In this document: piece by piece, positions 1-4,642 of the stretch
Numbering within the stretch: position 1 is the stretch's first letter
Layout of the letters: every line of letters starts with the position of its first letter
Assembly: GCA_910578965.1 (NCBI GenBank)
Contig: CAJTSP010000038.1
Span: 12,666-19,472 of the forward strand
DNA: 6,807 bases
Direction: 5' to 3'
DNA from: an uncultured Oscillospiraceae bacterium
GTDB lineage: Bacteria; Bacillota; Clostridia; Oscillospirales; Ruminococcaceae
Program-made: the position numbers and the translations under genes
The notes under the pieces: model-generated
The model's database searches: none
What the model was told of the DNA's origin: nothing
The model's input: only the letters and a program-made list of their open reading frames with translations

Positions 1-736
1 TTTCCAGCCGGCTTACCTGCGCCTGGCTGATGCCGATTTCCCGTGCAACCTCCACCTGTGTTTTGCCCGCAAGATAACGCAGCGCCATGATTTTTTTTTC
101 GCGATCGGTCAGCGCCTTGACCGTATCCCGGAACATGATGCCGCTGATCCAGCTTTCTTCCCCGCTGGCATCGCCGATCTGATCCATTACATAAATCGTG
201 TCGGCGCCGTCGCTGTAAACCGGCTCGTATAGGCTGATAGGATCAACCACCGATTCCAGCGCCAGGGTAACCGTACTCTGCGCAAGGCCCACCTTCTCGG
301 CAATTTCGTCCATTTTGGGTTCGCGCCCCAGTTTTTTTTGCAGCTCCTCCTTGGCCTGCATAGCCTTATAAGCAATATCCCGTACCGACCGGCTCACCCG
401 CACGGCGTTGTTGTCGCGCAGGAAGCGCCGTATTTCGCCGATAATCATCGGTACGCCATAGGTAGAAAACCGCACGTTCAGGCTGGGATCAAAATTGTCG
501 ATTGCCTTAATCAGCCCAATACACCCTACCTGAAAAAGGTCGTCCAGGTTTTCGCCCCGGCCGGCAAATTTCTGTACAACGCTCAAAACAAGCCTGAGGT
601 TACCTTGGATCATCTGCTGGCGGGCCTCCTTATCTCCCTGCCTGGCTTTTTTCAGCAGCTCGGTCTTTTCTTTTTCTTTCAGCACCGGGAGTTTGGCCGT
701 ATTTACCCCGCAGATTTCCACCTTGTTGCAGTACAT
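1..736 (-). CDS. sigG: RNA polymerase sporulation sigma factor SigG (3' end cut by window edge)
   Basis: Forespore-specific sigma factor that directs core RNA polymerase to late forespore promoters after engulfment. I translated the minus strand through the whole region and found one unbroken frame of 245 codons running off the left edge. The N-terminus contains NKVEICGV and TAKLPVL, the hallmark start of SigG. Region 2 follows (about residues 38-110: GNLRLVLSVVQKF, DDLFQVGCIGLIKAIDNF, then IIGEIRRFLRDNN and VRVSRSVRDIAYKA). Region 4 ends with the HTH EIGISQAQVSRLE at the edge. By comparison with the 260-residue Bacillus protein only about 13 residues are missing. The ATG at 734-736 is chosen because it matches the family start and has GGGGTG (746-751) nine bases upstream. 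In Bacillus this gene directly follows sigE; here two plus-strand genes and a terminator lie between them. Identity is very secure. Confidence 0.97.
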   Translation of the reverse strand, partial: MYCNKVEICGVNTAKLPVLKEKEKTELLKKARQGDKEARQQMIQGNLRLVLSVVQKFAGRGENLDDLFQVGCIGLIKAIDNFDPSLNVRFSTYGVPMIIGEIRRFLRDNNAVRVSRSVRDIAYKAMQAKEELQKKLGREPKMDEIAEKVGLAQSTVTLALESVVDPISLYEPVYSDGADTIYVMDQIGDASGEESWISGIMFRDTVKALTDREKKIMALRYLAGKTQVEVAREIGISQAQVSRLE

Positions 737-772
737 CGTAAGCTACACCCCGCTTGGCTTTTTGTTCAAGCA

Positions 773-806
773 GAGTATGGCCTTGCCGCTGCGGATAAAG
801 TCATGC
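773..806 (-). promoter_or_regulatory. Candidate forespore (SigF/SigG-type) promoter of sigG
   Basis: On the minus strand, GGCCATACTC (773-782) fits the SigF -10 pattern GGnnAnAnT at every fixed base but the last, and also contains CATACT, close to the SigG -10 CATnnTA. A GCATG (802-806) resembles the -35 of these sigma factors, but the spacer is 19 bp rather than the usual 15-16 for SigF. The site would start transcription about 30 bases before the sigG ATG, leaving room for the GGGGTG ribosome site. sigG needs its own promoter here because sigE ends at a terminator. The -35 call is weak. Confidence 0.3.
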
Positions 807-922
807 CCGGCCGCTGGGAAAATAAGGGGATGCCGAGGCCCTGGCAAAAAGGCGGTTCCCGGGTACCCTGAGCTTGTATCAAGGCCTTCTCACGGCTGCC
901 TTTGCCCTTGCATAGGATAGGT

Positions 923-930
923 GGAGGAGG
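923..930 (+). promoter_or_regulatory. Ribosome-binding site fixing the start at 939
   Basis: GGAGGAGG lies eight bases before the ATG at 939. It decides the start: the frame is also open from a GTG at 921, but that start would place the ribosome site inside the coding region and add six residues with no ribosome site of their own. Confidence 0.85.
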
Positions 931-938
931 CGATATAC

Positions 939-1448
939 ATGACGACCGAGCAGATCATTTTGTTGCTGCTGCTTTTTAGCCTTTTGCTGATTGGAATCCT
1001 GATTGCCTGTTTGCGCGCGCACGGCGGGGGCTCTGAGGACGACCGCATCCCTTACGAAAAACCGGATTTCCGCGACCGCGCCGGGTTTGAGGTGAGCGAC
1101 CTGCCCGGCGACGAAATCGTACAGCTACAGCAATGCTTTTTATGCCACCGGCAAACGGTTGGAGAGCTGGAGTTTTTGGTTGAGCCGGCCTGGAAAGCAC
1201 TGGTACGGGTTGCCCGCGCTGCAAACAGCCTGCACCTGGAAGACTTTTCCGGCCCATATGATACCAACCGGGTACTGTATCTGGACGGGGTGCGGGTTTT
1301 GGTGCGCACAAGCCCGGGCGGGCGGTATCTCGGTAGCTGGACCAGGGGCGATTTCCATTACGCGCTTTATTTTGAAGCGGGCGAGATGGGTATGGCTGGC
1401 GGGCTGATGGATGATTTTGTGCGTGAAATGGACGCTGAGGCGGGCTGA
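939..1448 (+). CDS. Small membrane-anchored protein of unknown function
   Basis: A 169-residue protein I do not recognise. Residues 6-24 form one very hydrophobic segment (IILLLLLFSLLLIGILIAC) after an uncharged to acidic N-terminus. A Gly/acidic linker follows, then a soluble domain of about 130 residues. The segment ends in LIAC, which looks like a lipobox, but the N-terminus has no Lys or Arg, so a simple membrane anchor is more likely than a lipoprotein signal. A CXXCH motif (CFLCH, residues 66-70) is present. The C-terminal 70 residues (YLDGVRVLV, GSWTRGDFHYALYFEAGEM, MDDFVREM) have the pattern 'Trp-turn-Tyr strand then helix' reminiscent of DUF4367-type domains of clostridial membrane proteins; that resemblance is from memory and uncertain. 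It lies between divergent sigG and a co-directional membrane Xre gene 169 bases downstream, perhaps in one transcript. Real gene by its strong ribosome site; function unknown. Confidence 0.8.
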   Translation: MTTEQIILLLLLFSLLLIGILIACLRAHGGGSEDDRIPYEKPDFRDRAGFEVSDLPGDEIVQLQQCFLCHRQTVGELEFLVEPAWKALVRVARAANSLHLEDFSGPYDTNRVLYLDGVRVLVRTSPGGRYLGSWTRGDFHYALYFEAGEMGMAGGLMDDFVREMDAEAG

Positions 1449-1460
1449 AAGCGGGCAAAA

Positions 1461-1482
1461 CGGCCGGCGCAACCGCCGGTTG
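1461..1482 (+). other. GC-rich hairpin between the two plus-strand genes
   Basis: CCGGCG (1464-1469) and CGCCGG (1474-1479) pair perfectly around a CAAC loop; two G-T pairs and one C-G pair can extend the stem to 9 bp. It starts 12 bases after the stop of the upstream gene. No T-run follows (TGACAAATTG comes next), so it is at best a weak or attenuating terminator, or a stabilising 3' hairpin. It partly overlaps a TTGACA (1480-1485), but no matching -10 lies at 16-19 bp. Confidence 0.4.
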
Positions 1483-1590
1483 ACAAATTGAAACGCACCG
1501 GTTGGTGGCCTGCAACTTGGTTTTAGGGTAGGATAAGCAACACAGGGCAGCGGCTTTGCACCGATACACCGCCGCCGAAAGAGGCTCTTT

Positions 1591-1618
1591 TGTTTATAAA
1601 AAGGGAGGAATATAAACA
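1591..1618 (+). promoter_or_regulatory. Perfect AT-rich inverted repeat framing the ribosome site of the Xre gene
   Basis: TGTTTATA (1591-1598) and TATAAACA (1611-1618) are exact reverse complements, 8 bp each, separated by 12 bases that carry the ribosome site GGGAGG (1603-1608). The right arm ends in the A of the ATG start codon. The half-site centres are 20 bp apart, about two helical turns, as expected of an operator bound by a dimeric or tetrameric HTH regulator. It could equally act in RNA as a hairpin with the ribosome site in the loop. Autoregulation by the downstream Xre protein is inference. Confidence 0.5.
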
Positions 1619-2607
1619 TGATCTTTGCCGATAAGCTTATCCAGCTTCGCAAGCGCAACGGGTGGTCGCAGGAAGAACTGGCCGAACAGCTCAGGGTCAC
1701 CCGGCAGTCGGTTTCAAAATGGGAGGGCGGGCAGTCAATTCCAGACCTTGACCGGCTGCTCGCGCTCTCACAGCTATTCGGGGTAAGCACCGATTATCTT
1801 TTAAAGGACGAGCTGGAGCAGCCGGACGCGGAGGCGCGCACTCAGGACGAGCCGCGTTTTCCCGCACTGCGCCGGGTATCTATGGAGCAGGCCAGCGCGT
1901 TTCTCAAGGTCAAGGGGGATACCGCACGTCCGGTGGCATACGCTACCTTTTTGTGCATTATTTCCCCTATCTGCCTGTTTTTGCTGGCAGCGGCCAGCGA
2001 ACAGCCGGGCTCCCGCCTTTCGGAGGGGCTGGCAATGGGTGTGGGATTGATTGTCCTGCTCTGCCTTATCGCGCTTGCTGTTGCGATTTTTCTTACGGTA
2101 GGCAGCCGGACCGCAGAATTTTTGTTCCTCGAACAAGAAATTTTTGAAACCGAGTACGGCGTTGCCGGCATGGTCAAGGAGCGCCGGGAACAGTTTAAGC
2201 CCCGCCATACCCGCTACAATGTGCTGGGCGCCTGTCTGTGCATCCTCTCGCTGGTGCCGCTGTTTGGCGGGATGATGGTGGATGAAAACAACGATATGCT
2301 CATGATGGCAATGTTTTCCGTTACCCTGTTTTTGGTGGGGATTGGGGTAATCTTCTTTATCCGGGCCGGCATCCCTTGGGAGAGCTTTGACAAGCTCCTG
2401 CAGGAAAACGATTATACCCGCCAGCGTAAGGCCCGGCACAAGGTCGCACGCACCATCGGCATCGTCTATTGGCTTGCGGCCACCGCCATCTTCCTTGCCG
2501 CGAGCTTCTATTCGATGGACTGGGAGCACAGTTGGATTGTCTGGCCGATTGCAGGGGTGCTCTTCCCCGCCGTTATGGCCGTTTACCATACCTTCGACCA
2601 GAAATAG
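1618..2607 (+). CDS. Xre-family HTH regulator with six-helix membrane domain
   Basis: A 329-residue one-component regulator fixed in the membrane. Residues 1-65 are a Cro/C1-type HTH: a helix with KLIQLRKRNGWSQEELAEQL, then VTRQSVSKWEGGQSIPDLDRLLALSQLFGVSTDYLL, a textbook match including the Gln-Ser-Val-Ser-Lys-Trp-Glu recognition helix. A polar linker (66-104) leads to six predicted membrane helices at about 106-127, 137-160, 200-220, 228-250, 279-299 and 304-323; a charged stretch (161-199) separates helices 2 and 3. The C-terminal SWIVWPIAGVLFPAV pattern is one I associate with HTH-plus-membrane proteins common in gut Clostridia. No enzymatic motif is visible. Family members are presumed to link a membrane state to transcription, but ligand and targets are unknown. 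The ATG has GGGAGG nine bases upstream within an inverted repeat that may be its operator. The gene ends 21 bases before a strong terminator. No convincing promoter was found directly upstream. Confidence 0.9.
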   Translation: MIFADKLIQLRKRNGWSQEELAEQLRVTRQSVSKWEGGQSIPDLDRLLALSQLFGVSTDYLLKDELEQPDAEARTQDEPRFPALRRVSMEQASAFLKVKGDTARPVAYATFLCIISPICLFLLAAASEQPGSRLSEGLAMGVGLIVLLCLIALAVAIFLTVGSRTAEFLFLEQEIFETEYGVAGMVKERREQFKPRHTRYNVLGACLCILSLVPLFGGMMVDENNDMLMMAMFSVTLFLVGIGVIFFIRAGIPWESFDKLLQENDYTRQRKARHKVARTIGIVYWLAATAIFLAASFYSMDWEHSWIVWPIAGVLFPAVMAVYHTFDQK

Positions 2608-2628
2608 CGCATTGCATCGCCCATACAA

Positions 2629-2664
2629 AACCCCGCCGCCGGCTGTTTTGCCGGCGGCGGGGTT
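2629..2664. terminator. Bidirectional rho-independent terminator between Xre gene and sigE
   Basis: A perfect 15-bp stem, left arm 2629-2643 (AACCCCGCCGCCGGC) and right arm 2650-2664, closes a six-base loop TGTTTT. On the plus strand it is followed by the pyrimidine-rich CCTTCTCTTTTG; on the minus strand by TTGTATGG, which with the stem-end T's gives TTTTGTAT. It sits 21 bases after the Xre stop and 56 bases after the sigE stop, between convergent genes, and should stop both transcripts. It therefore isolates sigE from sigG. Confidence 0.9.
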
Positions 2665-2720
2665 CCTTCTCTTTTGGGCTTTTGGGGCGTATCCTCCTGC
2701 CATACTGGGAGGCTCCACCC

Positions 2721-3443
2721 CTATCCCATTTTTTCCAGCTCGCAGCGCAGCCGTTTGATGATACGCTTTTCCAGCCGCGAAATATAGCTTTGCGAGATGC
2801 CAATGGCGTCCGCCACCTCTTTTTGGGTGTGCTCGTTGCCATCCAGCAAACCAAACCGCATCTGCATAATCTGGCGTTCCCGCGGGGCCAGGCGGGCCAC
2901 TGCGGCAAGCAACATGTCCTTCTCATCGTCCTGCTCGAGCTGGAGGCCAATCTGGTCCTGGTCGCTGCCAAGCACATCCGAAAGCAGCAGCTCGTTGCCC
3001 TCGCCGTCGGTATTCAAAGGCTCGTCGATACTGGACTCCTGCCTCCGGTTTGAGCTTTTGCGCAAAAACATCAGAATCTCGTTTTCAATACAACGGCTGG
3101 CGTAGGTAGCCAGCTTGATATTTTTAGAAGGAGCAAAGGTGTTTACCGCCTTGATGAGCCCAATCGTGCCGATCGAGATAATGTCCTCCACTGCAACTCC
3201 GCTGGATTCAAACTTTTTGGCAATGTACACCACCAGCCGCAGGTTATGGGTAATGAGCATATCCCTGCAGCTCTGCCGCCCCTCCTCCAGTCCGGCAAAC
3301 ACCAGCTTTTCCTCCTCGGGGGTCAAGGGCGGCGGCAGGGTCTCCGGCCCATTGATGTAATGTACCGCGCTGCCTAAGGCAAGCCTCCGGTACAGCCGCA
3401 CCCACCAAAGCCTCAGGCGCAGGACGATTGTTTGTATGTACAT
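2721..3443 (-). CDS. sigE: RNA polymerase sporulation sigma factor SigE precursor (pro-SigE)
   Basis: Early mother-cell sigma factor, made as an inactive membrane-associated precursor and cut by SpoIIGA. The 240-residue product matches the 239-residue Bacillus protein along its length. Residues 1-28 are the amphipathic pro-sequence, rich in Arg, Leu and Trp (LRLRLWWVRLYRRLALG). Alignment by eye with the Bacillus cleavage site (between two Tyr before IGG) puts the cut between His28 and Tyr29 (VHYINGPE). LPPPLTPEEE follows, then region 2 (about 62-130: NLRLVVYIAKKFE, IISIGTIGLIKAVNTF, IKLATYASRCIENEILMFLR), the linker SIDEPLN / GNELLLSDVLG, and region 4 with the HTH EVADAIGISQSYISRLEKR (about 209-227). 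The ATG has AGGAG seven bases upstream. The gene starts 46 bases after spoIIGA and is surely co-transcribed with it. Unlike Bacillus, sigG does not follow directly. Confidence 0.97.
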   Translation of the reverse strand: MYIQTIVLRLRLWWVRLYRRLALGSAVHYINGPETLPPPLTPEEEKLVFAGLEEGRQSCRDMLITHNLRLVVYIAKKFESSGVAVEDIISIGTIGLIKAVNTFAPSKNIKLATYASRCIENEILMFLRKSSNRRQESSIDEPLNTDGEGNELLLSDVLGSDQDQIGLQLEQDDEKDMLLAAVARLAPRERQIMQMRFGLLDGNEHTQKEVADAIGISQSYISRLEKRIIKRLRCELEKMG

Positions 3444-3489
3444 ATCGCTTCTCCTTCTGCATGCTCAGTACTCTTTGTGTGGCAAGGTT

Positions 3490-4374
3490 TCAGCCCAGCC
3501 CGGCCGCAAGCTCGCCGCCGAACAGCGCGTCGAACCCTCCTTCCTCAAACCCACGGCGGCAAAACGCCACGGTCACACGTGTGCTTTTGACCGGGCAGCC
3601 CGGCCGAGTAAGGCGCAGCAAAACCGAGCCAATACCGGGCAAAAGCTCTTCGCCGGCCGCGGTACGGCATAAAACCGGGCGCAAAGCAATACCGGGCGGA
3701 GGCTGGGCCAGCAAGACCGACTCGCCCAAAAACCACGCTTTCAGGTAGCCGCTCAAAGCCTTGGGAAGCCGGGCCTTTACGGCCGGGTAGCTCAGCAGCA
3801 CAGTTTGCCCGCCGGAAAGCGGATCGCGCAGGAAAAACCCGGTATCGCATAAGGCCTCCAGCCGCAGTGTCCTGCCGCCGATATCCAGCTCCAGTTGCCA
3901 GCCTTCGGCCGGCTGAGGCGCCCCAAACAGCAGCGATACAAGCCGGACGGCGAGGTACACGCAGAGCACGCAAAGCAGGAGGGCAAGGGGCGAAAGGTTT
4001 ACATAAACCGCCATATTGTTGGTGTGTACGCCTGTAAGCCCATACCGGAAAATACCAAGGCTTACCGCGCCCGCCAGCAGCATATTGAGGAGTGCATACC
4101 AAAGCGTCCGGCGTGCAAAGCCCCTCCAGCCCTGCCAGAAAAAGGTACAACGCACCACCACCAGGGCGCTCATAAGCTGGTAGAGCAGTTGCACAGCCGC
4201 CGGCTGCGGGGGCATGAGCAGCGCAAGGCTTGCCAACGCTGCTGCCCCCGCCCCCAGCAATGCACGGCCAAAATGCGGCACGGCCCCCGTGAGCAGCCCG
4301 GCGGCCCTGAGCAAAAAATAGCCGATCAAAAAGTTGACCAGCAGCAGTATGTCCAGATAGATCACCGTTTTCAT
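3490..4374 (-). CDS. spoIIGA: Sporulation sigma-E factor-processing peptidase SpoIIGA
   Basis: Membrane-embedded aspartic protease that cuts pro-SigE after a forespore signal (SpoIIR in Bacillus). The 294-residue product has an N-terminal membrane half with about five hydrophobic segments (roughly 4-24, 36-54, 60-78, 93-113, 126-149) and a soluble C-terminal protease half. The start MKTVIYLDILLLVNFLIGYF fits the family well. The catalytic motif is ALCDTGFFLRDP (residues 174-185), making Asp177 the likely counterpart of Bacillus Asp183; the usual Asn after DTG (or DSG) is Phe here. The C-terminus (FDALFGGELAAG) resembles the usual family end. Length is slightly below the 309 residues of Bacillus. 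Identity also rests on position immediately upstream of sigE. The start has only a G-run (4384-4388) nine bases upstream as ribosome site. Confidence in identity is high; activity depends on whether the Phe is tolerated. Confidence 0.95.
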   Translation of the reverse strand: MKTVIYLDILLLVNFLIGYFLLRAAGLLTGAVPHFGRALLGAGAAALASLALLMPPQPAAVQLLYQLMSALVVVRCTFFWQGWRGFARRTLWYALLNMLLAGAVSLGIFRYGLTGVHTNNMAVYVNLSPLALLLCVLCVYLAVRLVSLLFGAPQPAEGWQLELDIGGRTLRLEALCDTGFFLRDPLSGGQTVLLSYPAVKARLPKALSGYLKAWFLGESVLLAQPPPGIALRPVLCRTAAGEELLPGIGSVLLRLTRPGCPVKSTRVTVAFCRRGFEEGGFDALFGGELAAGLG

Positions 4375-4396
4375 GCCCCATCGCCCCCGCGTTTAC

Positions 4397-4429
4397 AGTG
4401 TACCGCGCCGGGGCAAAAAAGCATGTCAA
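4397..4429 (-). promoter_or_regulatory. spoIIGA-sigE promoter with long spacer, Spo0A-type architecture
   Basis: On the minus strand a perfect TTGACA (4424-4429) is followed after 21 bp by TACACT (4397-4402), placing the start of transcription near 4390, about 16 bases before the spoIIGA ATG. The Bacillus spoIIG promoter is known for an unusually long 22-bp spacer between a TTGACA-like -35 and the -10, compensated by Spo0A binding next to the -35. TTTGACA (4424-4430) differs by one base from the Spo0A box in its reverse form, TTCGACA, and so could overlap the -35 in the same way. TTCGATC (4438-4444) upstream is a poorer match. Confidence 0.55.
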
Positions 4430-4513
4430 AAATGGCGGATCGAATTTGATTTGCAGCCTTTGCTTTCTTGGCCTGCCGCCGCTAAAGGGCGGTGATTTAT
4501 GGAAAAAAACATA

Positions 4514-4544
4514 AAGGGCAGGCCCTTGGGTGGGGTCTGCCCTT
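4514..4544 (-). terminator. Rho-independent terminator downstream of mutS2
   Basis: AAGGGCAG (4514-4521) pairs with CTGCCCTT (4537-4544); three further G-C pairs extend the stem beyond one imperfect position (4522/4536), leaving a loop at 4526-4532. Read on the minus strand the stem is followed by TATGTTTTTTTCC, a good T-tract. It lies about 100 bases after the mutS2 stop and before the spoIIGA promoter. On the plus strand no T-tract follows, so it acts in one direction. Confidence 0.8.
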
Positions 4545-4642
4545 GTGCGGAGTTATCGTTGTTTGAATCTGCAAAAAACTGTAAAGGTGTACAAAAAACG
4601 TCGAAAATCGTCTTTTCAAGAACGGGGGCCGCGTTTTCCGGG

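Noticed and set aside
338..871. 177-residue plus-strand open frame antisense to sigG
   Set aside because: SigG is intact on the opposite strand and the plus-strand product has no recognisable pattern.
939..1010. Lipoprotein signal (LIAC) in the unknown membrane protein
   Set aside because: The N-terminus before the hydrophobic stretch carries no Lys or Arg, unlike real lipoprotein signals; a plain membrane anchor fits better.
1480..1508. Perfect TTGACA (1480-1485) as a -35 for the Xre gene
   Set aside because: No TATAAT-like element at 16-19 bp (TTGGTGG there), and it overlaps a hairpin arm; cannot be supported as a promoter.
913..1536. TAGGATA repeated upstream of both plus-strand genes (913-919 and 1529-1535)
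   Set aside because: Seven bases only, at different distances from the start codons (about 20 and 83) and with no matching -35; chance is likely.
1801..2718. 305-residue minus-strand open frame antisense to the Xre gene
   Set aside because: Runs through the terminator, has low-complexity shadow-type composition and no ribosome site; the plus-strand HTH protein explains the region.
3545..4429. 294-residue minus-strand open frame overlapping almost all of spoIIGA
   Set aside because: It is a shifted-frame shadow of spoIIGA in GC-rich DNA; its product has no hydrophobic pattern or family motif, while the spoIIGA frame is an excellent match.
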